A stretch of DNA of 64,000 nt from Arabidopsis thaliana. Its lineage: Eukaryota > Streptophyta > Magnoliopsida > Brassicales > Brassicaceae. The DNA is taken from the NCBI RefSeq assembly GCF_000001735.4, contig NC_003076.8:21269835-21333834 (forward strand), written 5' to 3'. Shown here in pieces: positions 12,712 through 24,455 of this stretch; positions within the stretch are counted from its first letter, which is position 1, and each line of letters opens with the position of its first letter. The position numbers were made by a program, and so were the translations under genes. The notes beneath the pieces were generated by a model, which was given only the letters and a program-made list of their open reading frames with translations, had not been told where the DNA came from and ran no database searches.

Positions 12712-13258
12712 AATCCCGGTTTAGTTCCGGTTCCAATAAGGAGAGTCAAAACCCGGTTTAATTCCTTTGTGGTTCACAGCTCTTGTTGTTTTCCCTTTTT
12801 GTTCTGTATATTATTTCGATGTTTTCTTTTGAACAATTCAGTTTATGTAGTAGTTCACAGTTGTATTAGATTTCTTACGATAATAACCGAATCTATGTTT
12901 CTGAAAGAACAGAAATGAAAATGTTTTAGTAATGATATAGAATAAGACCATTCACGATCTCAGTTCAAACAATATATTTGTATGAAACAGTAAAACAAGA
13001 AATAAACAATTTATATCAATGTAACAAGATTAGATGTAGGAGCTGATCCAAGAATATTCCAAAGTTTCCAACTACATGAGTACAGAAGTTAACTGCAAAT
13101 CAAAGCTTTAAGCTTATTTATTCAGTGTGTATAAGTTGTTAGAACCCAAATCTCTTACCTTTTTTCACGATCCATGTTCAAGGTTTGTTACTTATAGGGT
13201 TTTATATCTCTGTCTTTGGTAATGAGGAAGAAGAAGAAGAGATGTCATTTTAATTTGG
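12712..13258. other. Convergent intergenic region
   Basis: Shared 3' space between the plus-strand membrane-protein gene and the minus-strand hydroxyproline-rich gene. It contains presumed 3' UTRs and poly(A) signals. No further feature is seen. Confidence 0.5.
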
Positions 13259-15211
13259 TTAGCTGACTCCAGATCGTAACCCCGGGAAGAAACTCCAGCT
13301 GTTTCCTGCAACCTTCTCGATATTCTCGTCTTTCGTGTTGTCGAATTTAAATTCTTTGCTAGATCCAATCGATGAGGAACTCAGCTTCTGAATTCTATGC
13401 TGTTCGTTCTCTCTGTCTCCTGACCTTTTCTCTATGTTTCTTCTTATGTCTGTTGATGAACTCTCCTCTGTTTCGATCCGGTCATTGTTGTTCATTCTGT
13501 CGTGTGATCGATTTAGCTTGCTTGCAAGACAACGTGCAACGTCTTCACCTGTTAACTCAAACGAAACTCTGTGATCTGCTACCATGACTTCAGAGCCATG
13601 ATCCGAATTTGCCAGTGAAGCGACCTCAGAGATCTGATTTTGAAGAGGCCATGTGGTATTGTTGGGTGTTAAGTTTCCAGATACTATCTCTGGACCATTT
13701 GGTGTCAGAGCGCCTGAAGCCAAACCTGAACCATGCCCAACAGGTGTGATCGATCCAGAACCGAACCTCGATCCCCATTTACGAGCTGTAAAGTGCTCAA
13801 AACCCAAGAACTTTGGAGGCTCGCCTATTCGAAACTCAACCATGGGTGATTTACCAGGGTAAGGAGAAGATGTACCAGAGTTTGAAATCACTGACCCGGG
13901 AGAGATTAGATTACCACCACCAGGACTCCCCGGACACACCTGATTAGACCGAAACTCATAGTGCGAAGACGAAAACTTTTGATTCATCCCACTAGTACTA
14001 TCCCTCCGAGTTAGCTCCAACGAAGAAGTAAGCAACTGAGCAAAGGGCACTTCAGGTGAAGAAGGTGTAGTTATATGGACTGATGATTCAGGAGGTGGAG
14101 TATACGGTGCAGTAGATGGCTCAGTTATAAACGCAGAGAACACCGGAGGAGTGACTGGTTGAGTTTCATTAGCATAAGGTCCAACGGTAAAGACAGATTG
14201 AGGCTCCTTAGGCGAGAATGTATTGCTAGTAAGAGAAAGTGGACCAACAGGCGAGTGAGAAACCGATGAAGGATCCGATTGCAAAAACGAAGCTGGAGAT
14301 GAAGGAGGAGCTATAAAGGGAAGAACAACAGTAGTTGAAGTAGCTGAGTTTTGAACAGTAACTACCGGAACTCCAGATGTAACCGGTTCAGGTACAAGCA
14401 CAGCATTACCAATCCTTTTATTGTTCTTCTGAGTTCCAAAACATGAATATAAACTCCAACATTTTCCCCATCTTCCCTTCTGTACAAATTAAACACACAA
14501 AATTAGACTCATCTTGATCCCCTTTAGAGAGAACTGTTTCAACAAAACTTTCTCAAAGTAAAAGCTTTTGATAATAAAGTTAATCTTGTTTAGTTTCTAA
14601 TAAGTAGCTAAACGTTTGTAATTCACTTTTGGAGAAATTTATACTATCCGTGGAAAATTAACCAAACATGAAATAGAAACGCTTTTAACCTTTTTAATCA
14701 TGGATGCTATTATGACTTGTAAAGCCAATCCACAAAAAGATTGAAAAAGCAACAACGCATCTTTTTACCTTTTTGAGACCACAATTGTAATCCAGAGAGA
14801 ACAAATCAAAGTCGTGAAATCAAGAACTAAGCTCACCATTAGCTCTGATCTAGAATCGTAATCAAAATCAAAACACCAAAATCGCAAATTCAAATCACAT
14901 TCACTACAGTTTCGTAACTATGAGCTAAATCAAAACAGCAAAATCGCGAAATTCAAAACTAAGAACAGATCAAATTTTCAGAGCAATCATTCAAACAAAA
15001 GCTATAAATCTCGGAATCACGATCTAAATCAAGCAAGTAACAATACTGATCTATGAGCAGAAGAAAAACACATTTCAATCACGGAAAATCTGGAAGAAGA
15101 AGCTTAGTAGTTTACCTGAGAAGAAGACGGCTGTACTCGAGACTCGGCGGTGACGATGGCGGTAGCGGCGGCGTTAACAGTCTCAACGCTGTTATTAACA
15201 ACGTTCCTCAT
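13259..15211 (-). CDS. Hydroxyproline-rich glycoprotein family protein (At5g52430)
   Basis: Two exons on the minus strand (15211-15116 and 14479-13259) encode 438 residues. Exon 1 starts MRNVVNNSVETVNAAATAIV. Exon 2 opens with the conserved block RWGKCWSLYSCFGTQKNNKR, followed by NAVLVPEP. The rest is Pro/Ser/Thr-rich and low in predicted order, with SP-type motifs (PSSPEVPFAQLL, GSPGGGNLISPGS, SPYPGKSPMVEF) and a short tract ending KFLGFEHFTARKW. The C-terminus (NSWSFFPGLRSG) looks like a conserved signature. Despite the family title there is no signal peptide, so a cell-wall role is doubtful; a soluble or nuclear protein is as likely. The 636-base intron shows no embedded gene. Confidence 0.9.
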
Positions 15212-17061
15212 CTTTCGAACTCAGATTCACACCGACTACAATAACATCCAGATTTGCTTGCTTACTACTACTCAGAAACCACCACTTGGATCTACTACGC
15301 AGAGAGATTTTCCCGAGAAAATCAAATGAGAAAAGGATAAATAAATCAAATAAAAAGCGAAGAAGGTTTTGTATAATGATGGATCGAATTCTCTCTCTCT
15401 CTCTCTCACTCACACCGGTCGTTATCTAGTCCAGCTTTTCATTCAATTTCACCACGAGCTTTTGCCACGTCATCACATTTTAGATGGTTCATGGTTCCTT
15501 TCCTTCACACCACCACACGCGCTTCACTTAAAATAGTTATGCATCATTTGGGAGGGTAAATAACGGTTTGATCGGTTTGGTTCAATCCCTAGAAATGCAG
15601 ATTCAATTTTTATCTACATACATAGTTACTAAAACTTGTTAAAGAAATTCTAATATATTGGTTGTGAACATATATTTGTCTCTGCATTGTGGGTTTTCTC
15701 AAATCAAAGTTCCAAAAAGAAAAAGGGTAATATCTAGAACTTAATTTTTTTTGGTATATATAGACTAGTATCGTAAAATACTAACGTTGGCCAATGTCTA
15801 TATGTAGGTGTTTTTTTTATAGAATAATTATTGGTCTTCAAATGTACCTATAAAATGGATGATTCTATACTTGTTCAAAGGAAAGAAGAAATATATTAGA
15901 CCATGGGGAAGAGTTGACCCATAGCCTTTATGTACGCATATGATATGGGGACCGATCAATAAGTGAGAGAGGTAATATAATAGAAGCCGCTTCATCATTG
16001 GAACTCCCATGTGACCTCCTCTCAAGTTTTGAGCATTTCTTTAATCTTTTTATAACTAGAGTCACTTTTATTAATTTCTTTTGAATGTTCTTCTCTACTG
16101 TTGCTATACTATTCTCTAATTATTCACAAATAGTTATTATTAGTGTTTTCAATATATTTTGTATCCTTAACTTTGTAACTATTTATGCCCATTAAGTAAA
16201 ACAAAATAAAATAATTGGAGAAAGGTTGGTAACAAGAAGAATTAAGAAGCACACGTGCGCAGACCATCTTGTTGTGTGTGATGGCTTTTTGAGCAAACCC
16301 TCGTGCGTGTGTGTGGCTGCCACTCCTTTACCTTTCTTTTCTACTTTTGTTACTTTCTTCTTTATTAAGTCTCTCTACAATGAAAACTAATTATTACTCT
16401 TTCTTTTTACCTTTTTAGGATATGAACCATGTTGACATCAGTCAAAACTAAGAGTCTTCCCTAATTAATTATGTTGTTTAAGTTCAATACCACCAATCAA
16501 TACATGAATCAAATTGGTTGTGTATCTTTATAATACTCAACTTGTTTGGTACTGTATCATTATCGAGTTAAGATTTCTAAAGAATAACTAAACTAAAACT
16601 TTAAAAGAAGTTGTTGTTGTTGAAATTTATCCCTATGATTCGACGTTTGAGGAAGAACTATAAACACAAATCTCACTTGTTACTCGATTCGATTGAGAAT
16701 AAAAGAAAACCCGAAACAGAATGGAAAGAATACTATGATACTTGCACACTCCACTATGTTTAGAGAAAGTTTATCCAAGAGAAAGAGAGCAACCAAAGAA
16801 CTCAGCTCAGGCCCAATAAATCAAGCCCAAATTAAATATCATACATTTTTAACGGCCCAATATTTCTGTGTTTGCGACTATCTCATTCAGATTTTCCAAA
16901 GGATAATTTAGATTTTCTCTGTTTTATCTTTTTGTGTGTGTTGTTATTTCATTTTCAAGCTCTGGACATTTGATTGGTGATGAAGCTGAGGGAGTGAATT
17001 TATGGCTTAAGATAGTCTTCAAAGCTACATACAAAACTATATTACAATTTCGAAGCTGCCC
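15212..17061. other. Divergent intergenic region between the HRGP-like gene and HCF106
   Basis: Includes a pyrimidine-rich (CT)n tract at about 15390-15408, which lies in the presumed 5' UTR of the minus-strand gene and reads (GA)n there. A core acacgtg element is near 16251. An open frame at 16693-16911 has no recognisable protein content. The right end carries the HCF106 promoter. No transposon or RNA gene is seen. Confidence 0.5.
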
Positions 17062-18779
17062 ATGGCCATGGCGTTACAGATTATAGCTTCTTCTTCTTCA
17101 TCACCAACGATTACAAAATCTCACCTTTTCTCTTATCCTCCTCTGCAATCTCGTTATAAAGCTTCGAAACCTAACCTCTCCTCATGGTTTTCTCTTCTGG
17201 GTTCTTCTCGTTTCTCTCCTTACATTGGTTTAAAGCATTTGGGCATCTCAATCTCGCCGAAATCTTCAAACCCAGGTTTCGATTTCAGAGATATGATTGC
17301 TTCTTTACTTCTGGGTTTTTGTAAAGTTGTTTAATTTCTGAAGTTGGGTGGTTTTTTGTGTGCAGAGAAGAAGAGAAGATGTAAGAGTATGATGATTCGT
17401 GCGTCTCTGTTTGGTGTTGGAGCACCTGAGGCTTTGGTTATTGGTGTTGTTGCTTTGTTAGTCTTTGGTCCTAAAGGTCTTGCTGAGGTTAGTGTCTTTG
17501 TGTGTGTAAAATTTCTTGATGATTGATTTGGAATCATATCTTTTTAGGGTTTAAGCAACTTATGAATTAGTACTGTTTAGTTTCTCTTATGAGAATTGGA
17601 GTATGGTGTATAGTTGAGGCTAGAGATAGATGACCTTTTGGCTTAATAGTGTTTGATTCTCTGTGGATTTAAAATCTTAACTTGGAGAAAGTTCGACGTC
17701 TATACGGAGCCATTTGAGAGTCTGAGTTTGGGAATGAGAAGAGAAAAGAGCTCAAGATATCACTGTTGCTTCTCCATATAGTCTTTTAGAGTTGTTTTAG
17801 CTCTTTGAAGAAGTGTTTTACTTGCTATGATCCGTGCAGGTAGCTCGGAATCTTGGAAAAACTCTGCGTACATTTCAGCCAACGATTAGAGAGCTACAGG
17901 TTTAATTTCTATCTCAAGACTTTCAGAAATTATGAGGTTTGTTTGTATATGTTGTGCCTAACTGTTTTTGTTTGTTTACATGTCTTTTGTTTTAGGATGT
18001 TTCAAGAGATTTTAAAAGTACCCTTGAGCGTGAAATTGGCCTTGATGATATCTCAACGCCAAACGTGTACAACCAAAACAGAACGAATCCTGTTCAACCT
18101 CCTCCTCCACCACCACCACCATCAGTTCCTAGCACTGAAGCTCCTGTGACTGCAAATGATCCCAGTGAGTGGTCTAACTATACTATGCGCGCATATGCTT
18201 TTGTTCTTCTTCATCTTTCACCAAATTCACACTAAACAAAGTTAACAAAGATACTGTCATTTGGTTCTGGAAATATTAGATTCTATTTGCCAACAGAATA
18301 GGAAGCATGTGCTAGGCATTTGATTGAGACATATTAAAAAGTAGTTTGATTCCTCTAGATCATAAGCTCCTCAAGCATTGGCTAATCTGTAACCTACTGT
18401 CATTGTTTTAATGTTTTCTATATTCATCATATTCATGAAATGGAGTAGTGAACCTAAGCTAAGATGATTTCATTGAAATAAGCAGATGATTCACAATCAC
18501 CAAAAGCTTACACATCCGAGGATTACCTCAAGTTCACTGAAGAGCAGCTAAAAGCTTTGTCTCCCGCTGAAAGCCAAACAGAGGATCAAACTCAGACTCA
18601 AGAACCGCCACAACCCACAACTGTACAAACACCTACCGGAGAAAGCCAGCCCAATGGTTAGCCTTGCTTCTGATCAGCAAATTAAGAACTCTCTCATCAT
18701 CTTCAAAGTTGTCTAAAACTCGGTTGTTGCAGGTACAGCGAGAGAAACAACAGCTGCATCTCCTCCAAGGCAAGATTGA
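17062..18779 (+). CDS. HCF106: HCF106, thylakoid Tat translocase subunit (TatB type)
   Basis: Component of the thylakoid twin-arginine (delta-pH) pathway. It works with Tha4 and cpTatC to move folded proteins into the thylakoid lumen. Six exons (17062-17275, 17366-17487, 17840-17899, 17996-18164, 18486-18656, 18733-18779) give 260 residues, the known length. Residues 1 to about 83 form a Ser-rich plastid transit peptide. The mature start SLFGVGAPEALVIGVVALLV contains the TatA/B N-terminal helix with its Glu (93), and the FGPKGLAE hinge (105-112) follows. Next come the amphipathic helix (VARNLGKTLRTF) and a Pro/Gln-rich stromal tail with a PPPPPPPP run. Two start-proximal ATGs (MAM) exist; the first is taken. 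It is tail to tail with the MATE gene, about 430 bases apart. Confidence 0.97.
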
Positions 18780-19207
18780 AAGCACCAAAATATGACTTGT
18801 AGTGTTAAAAAGCATAAGCCTCTCTATACTGGGAAGCTGCTGAGGGAATTTTTTTGATCTGCCAAAAAGGACGAAGCTATTAGCTCTCAGGACATTCTCG
18901 CAAAGCTGTATGTGCATCTTGATAATATGTCTGTGTATTTATGTTACATTAGATTCTTTCTTAATGGTAATTGAGTTTATTAGGTCAAAGCTTGGAAAAT
19001 AATGAAATGAGTATAAATTATTGGCTCTTGCTCTCATTTCATCAATATTCAGAGTTTAATCACTGGATCTAGAAATTTCATGTTTTCTTTTATTACCATT
19101 TCTCTTCCATATTGGTTAAAAATGATGAAGTAAAATACATTTTTTAAACTATCAATGACAATGATTGAGTGTCTTTGTTGTTAAGAACAAAACACACACA
19201 ATGGTTC
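18780..19207. other. Convergent 3' intergenic region
   Basis: 3' UTRs of HCF106 (+) and the MATE gene (-). No other feature is seen. Confidence 0.5.
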
Positions 19208-21915
19208 TCAAAATACAACAACTGATCTGTCATCGACTGCAAAATCTTTCACACTTGAAGAAGACTCAATTCTGTTTGTAGCTTTCTTGGCCTATCCATT
19301 AAAATACACGAAGAAAACATTAATCATAATTAATCTAAGATCCATGCATAGCTTTTATAACAAAAAGATATTTACCTCTTCATCCCAATTTGTAAAAATA
19401 GTGACGAGGCCAAGACCAAAAACTTGAACAACGAGGGCACATATGATTCCAAGCCAAAGCCCCTTAAAATTTAACATTGTTGATATGTTTAACGTTGACA
19501 TTATAATCAGTTAAATAAAAAAAAAAATCTGATTAAATTGGGGTAGTTTCATTTACCCGACCACCAACGTGAAAGTGAAAAGCAAGTAACAATCCTGAAG
19601 GAACTCCAACAAGATAATATGAACCAAGATTAATGATTGCTCCTATCTTCTGCCATCCACATCCTCTAGCAACCCCTGATTAATTAACCGGAAAAACAAA
19701 CATAACCGGACTTAACCAAGTTTTTCATGATTAGTGTATTTTTAATTGTCTTTACTTGCAAGCAAAGAAAGAAAAAGAACCTGAGAGAACGCATTGAAGA
19801 CTGTCTAGAAAATTTCCTAAGGCGAGAATTGGCATCATCGAGGCTACGTAGCTGACTACTTCTAGTTCACTACTATAAGCTAATCCCCATATATTCCTTA
19901 TCAATATCAAGACTGATCCGATCACTATACTTTCTGCTACTGCAATGCAAATGACCACACGCACCGCAAGCTTAGCCACTTTCGGGTTACCCGCTCCTAA
20001 TTCATTTGAGATCCTCGTGCTGCACCAATATTAAAGGAAAGTCAATGGTCTATCATGATTTTGATGTAAGGTTACATGATTCAAGTTATATAAGTTTACC
20101 TTGCAGCGCCACTTAGACCAAATGGGATCATCCACATTGTTCCTGATGTATTAAGGCTGCAAATAATTTCTGACTAAACTCAAGAACATGATAAAGAAAA
20201 TACACAATTATTCATATGCATTGTTCTAACCAGATTGAGAGAACAGAAGTTTCTAGAACCGGGTTTGGAAGAAGTCCTGATAAGAGAACTAAAAGTTCAA
20301 AGGACCACATCTCTAAGCTGCACTCAAACAACATTACATAAGAAATCAAGATAGCTAATTAAGAGATCCATGTATTTGTAACATTGATTCATATATATGT
20401 ATTACCAGACCATAAGTGCAGAAGGAACAGCTAGTCTCAGAAAAGGGAGGATATCGCGTAGAGCCTCCTTAGAGAAACCGGTCCAAGTTAGTGAGCAAGA
20501 AGGCGAAAACTTGACGTAACAGAACAAGAGAACGACATTAAGCCAATACGAAATGGAGTTGGCAAGAGCAGCTCCTTGAAACCCTAAACCAGATTTGAAA
20601 ACCAAGACCCAACAAAGGAGGACATGTAGAGAAGTTGTTACTCCAGAGCAGAAAACCACAGGAAACACATTGTTTTGGGCCTGCAAGAACCTGTTAAAGC
20701 ATTGAAGAAGACCGTAGGCGAAGATGCTTGGGATCATGAATTTTGCGTAGGAGCCAGCGAGTGTAGCAATGGATTTGTTTTGTCCAAAGAAGACGAGAAG
20801 GTGCTCTGTGTTAGCCCAAATGATGGAGAGAGGAATAGAAGCTAGTGTAAGAACAAACATAGCTCTTTGCATTTGTATTCCTAACATTCCGTACTTCTTT
20901 GCTCCGTACGCTTGGCCACAAAGCGTATCTAACGCACTTGCTGTTCCCATCTGTTCATGAGGAAAATGGAAAAGTGAATCAGTGTAGTTTCTTGCTTCAC
21001 AAGTAAAAACGTACAACCCAATTTTTAAAACTTTCAATTGAATATTAAAATTTGGATTTGTTGACATCGTTCAATGTTCGACAAGTGGTTTTCAAGTTCA
21101 AATAAGAGCCATAAGCAACTGCTTAAAGCATTCATTTTTGTTTATACAAGAAAAACATTTTGATTTTGTTATTTTGGCGTTTTCACTTCTCGATCTGTCC
21201 ATAAAATGGCAAAAATGTATTTTGTTTTCTTGTCGCATGAGTGGCAGAAAAGATGCTTACGCAACTTGGATATTCAAATAAGGTGGCCTGATAACTGATA
21301 AAGTGATATGTCCATCATAGGTGAGGTGAATAATATATATTTCTTTCTAATGATATATAATTACTAATACATCTCTTTTTAGAGATAAACTAATTAAAGA
21401 TTTAAAGCACTATATATTACTTGCACACAAAAAAAAAAACTCTACATATTAAAAAAATCCAAAGGTTTGCATATATGTATAGGAAAAAAATCAAAAAAAA
21501 TGATATTAATTACCAAATCAAGTTTCACATTCAGACATTTATTCCTAATATCCTAAATTTGGAAGATTTTTTTTTGGTAAATTAAATTAAAGATTAAGAT
21601 ACATGGTTAAGAATAAATTGATATGGGAATATGTAATTTGTAGAAAGACAGAGAGAGTGAGGAAAAACTGACGAGGAAGCTGAAACCGGTGACGGAGGCG
21701 AAAGAGGTGGCGATGGATGCGGCGGAGAGAGGAAGAGAGCCAAGATGGCCAACGAACATGACGGAGATAACTTGTAGACAAAACTGAAGAAGACTCACGG
21801 CGATGAGTGGGCCTGAAAGCCATAGCTGCTTCTTCACTTCTTCCTTGACACTACTTTTCTCTCCGATCAAAGGCCATGACAAATCACCCTCTCCTCTTTC
21901 TCTGTCGTCCCTCAT
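19208..21915 (-). CDS. MATE efflux family transporter (At5g52450, DTX type)
   Basis: Multidrug and toxic compound extrusion carrier, expected to be a proton-coupled antiporter of the plasma membrane or tonoplast. Eight exons on the minus strand (21915-21673, 20950-20406, 20317-20231, 20156-20100, 20019-19781, 19675-19557, 19462-19376, 19291-19208) give 486 residues. That is the usual family length with 12 predicted helices. Diagnostic segments: [20 protein letters not shown] (helix 1), [74 protein letters not shown] and [20 protein letters not shown]. The frame is intact throughout. Intron 1 (20951-21672) is large. The substrate cannot be told from sequence. Confidence 0.95.
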
Positions 21916-22540
21916 TTTTTTTTGAGAAATAGCAAAGCTATGACAAAGTATCTTCCTATCTTTAAGGGCTTTGTGTTTGGTCCGGTCTCTCTCTTCTCTC
22001 TCGCTTTGTCCCTATTGATGTGTGATTTGTGGTGTGTAGGGATTAGTACTTTTTTATTTTGTCAACTTTATAAATAGAGTGAATCATTACTTGGCTAATA
22101 ATGAAAAATCAAATGGATTTTATTCCTTTTAAAATATTTATTGGCAGTCGCATACAAGAGCGGGTTGAATCCAGAAAACATTGGCAAATCTATTATTAAT
22201 AAAATTTAAAAATATAGGAATTTGATAAAATTTCGTTTTATTCGGTTCGGTTTTCTTTGTAACACTAAAATTGCAAAAAAAAACTATCATTTCAATTTTA
22301 TAAAAAAAATTTCAGGTTTGTGTTCTATAACTTCAAAGGTAAAATCTAAAATTGTCGAAGTTGGTATGTAGTATTCAATTCCCTCATAAATTTGTATTTT
22401 TCTTCCAGATTCTCGATGGGCCCGGCAATGGTAAAATGTTATGCATCAAAGAAACAATGTGTCCAATATGTTCAAAGAAGTTAGAATATGTTCCCATATA
22501 GATGTGGTTTTGCACCAAATGGTAAGAGAATATACATTCT
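21916..22540. other. Intergenic: MATE promoter and 3' flank of EDA41
   Basis: A pyrimidine-rich tract near 21985-22005 lies just upstream of the MATE start on its strand. The rest is AT-rich spacer. No coding feature is seen. Confidence 0.45.
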
Positions 22541-23924
22541 TCATTTAAACACAAGCGTAGACGTTGTTGAAACTCTAGGCATAGACTTTAAGACCGTTTC
22601 TATCACCTCTCTCTCTTCAAGATGGAAGGTTGATATCTCTCTCTTCAAGATTGAAGATTGAAAATGTTCCCATATAGATGTGACTGTCACTTTCTTTAAA
22701 CACTTTGCATTAGCAAAAATGTATCTTATGAGCTGTGTCTCTTCTTCGTTTCCTCTATATCCATGCCACACAAACTCCTCATCTAAATGAGCCGACAAGC
22801 ATCTGGGAACAGTACCTTGGTTGGTACCATGACAATGGGAGATTTCCGGGTCGATATCCACTTACCTGGATGCAAGTACATAAAAATCTATGAGGTGGAA
22901 TCAAAGAATCAGTTTATACAACAAGGAGATTGCGTTGTTACTTGTTACTTACAGAAGTGATAGCAAGAAATCTTAGTTTAGGAGAGTTGTTGAGAATTAG
23001 TGGAATTATATCCAACCAGAGATGGCCATGTGGACATATCACTAATTTTCCAAGTCGAGTGAAGGTAAAGCCACGAAAATCCAGAGCCTTCAATGACTAA
23101 ATCAAAAGCCAATATAAATCAATGTGATCAAACCTAACAGCCAAGAAGAAAAAAAACAATAATAATAAAAAGGATAGATACCATTGGATCTTCCAAAGGT
23201 AACACAAGATACGTGACCAAGGAAATAGCTTTGAGAAACTTGTCATCAGTATGACATACAACGTCGATATGTGGCTTTTCAAGGCGAAGCTTATGCACCT
23301 TCGCGAAACGGTAGTCCCGGTTATCACTGATGGCGAGGCCCACTTTCGATCGGGCAAGAACTGAGCAACTTGATATAAGCCTCTCTAGAGAATTTTCATC
23401 TTTGAACACCACATAAAAAAGGCGTAATATGTTGAGTGACGGGAGGCAAACCGAAGAAGGAACATCCACTATAATCTTGTCCGAAAGAGTCAATTCCACA
23501 AGTGTTTTGCATGTGTAAAGACTCTTAGGCAAGCTGGTAGGCTCTGCCGTCCAGTGGAGCTCTAACTCTAGCTTGCGCACAAAGCGATCAACTGCATTTG
23601 CAACTAATTTCCCAACATCTACCTCAATAGAAAATTTTTACCGAGTTGGATGCACAAAGTTTCTAGAAAAGGTGCCTTGTGAAGTTCCAATAACTTTTCA
23701 AGAAACTTCCACACGCTTTCGCATTCATCACCAGGATCACTGTACTCGAGTTTAGGCAACAACGTCCAGACATAACGCCATCGTTTTGACAATATCATTG
23801 TCCCAACTGCATCTTTGATCGGTACAAGCAACAAAATCTGGATAAGCAAATCGTCGGGCAACGAACTGATCTCGTCTCTAGAAGCAACAACCTCTTCATC
23901 AATTCTTTGACAACGTTCGGCCAT
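22541..23924 (-). CDS. EDA41: F-box/FBD/LRR gene (EDA41 locus), reading frame interrupted twice
   Basis: Family role: substrate adaptor of SCF ubiquitin ligases. Start at 23924 (MAERCQRIDEEVV). The F-box follows at about residues 19-60 (ISSLPDDLLIQILLLVPIKD, ILSKRWRYVWTLLPKLEY). LRR-like segments come next (LVELTLSDKIIVDVPSSVC, LPSLNILRLFYVV), and a C-terminal FBD domain (LSAHLDEEFVWHGYRGNEEE ... KCLKKVTV). Pieces: 23924-23182, 23096-22953, then roughly 22862/22873-22541. Compared with the family there are two frame breaks. One is near 23635-23645, between CIQLG and SIEVDVGKLVANAVD, where the direct frame stops. The other is near 22822-22826, between LPLSWYQP and GTVPRCLSAHL, where one extra A in an A-rich word shifts the frame. 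I recall this locus (At5g52460) as EDA41, annotated as protein-coding. On sequence alone it is a decaying copy, or it encodes only the F-box half. Confidence 0.65.
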
Positions 23925-24455
23925 TAGTGATGTAATAGCTAGCTGAGTTTGTGATAAAGATTTCAAATATAGGTAAGCAGAGACGAGGAGGAGCAAGTCG
24001 AACCCTAAAAACTTTAGATGATCGAGAACCTTAGATATATTCGTAATTTCTCTATGAGAAATTGAGAATAAGTGAATAACTAACTCTTCTTGTCTCACAA
24101 AAATAAAACCCTAACTTATCTTTTCCGTGAGACATAAACAAACCCACTTTGGGCCAATAAAATCGGCCCATTATTATCTTGACCCAATCCGGATCAAACC
24201 CAACTCCATACTTTGGAGTTTGGACCCATCGTTACCAATGTAGTAGACTAATGTAGTTAAGATATATATAATAGAAGGGCCTATTTATAAAATACAAGAA
24301 ATGTTACCAAAGCATAAACCCTAAAAGCCCTAAAATCTTAATATATAAACCAACTCACAGAGACTCTAAAATCAGCCACCACCGCACATCTCTCTCCTTT
24401 GCCCTCGTTTTTTTTCGGTTCTCGTCTTTCGTTCTTCACTTTTAGACAAGCAAAT
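23925..24455. promoter_or_regulatory. Bidirectional promoter: site II motifs, telo-box and TATA of FIB1
   Basis: Divergent spacer between EDA41 (-) and FIB1 (+). Visible elements: TGGGCC at 24150-24155, its inverted form GGCCCA at 24165-24170, a telo-box AAACCCTAA at 24316-24324 and a TATA-like tatataaa at 24342-24349. The site II plus telo-box pairing is well known for Arabidopsis ribosomal and nucleolar protein genes, and suits fibrillarin. The transcription start is inferred at about 24370-24380. Confidence 0.7.

Noticed and set aside
16693-16911. 72-codon frame upstream of HCF106
   Set aside because: No domain, AT-biased codons and no splice or promoter support.
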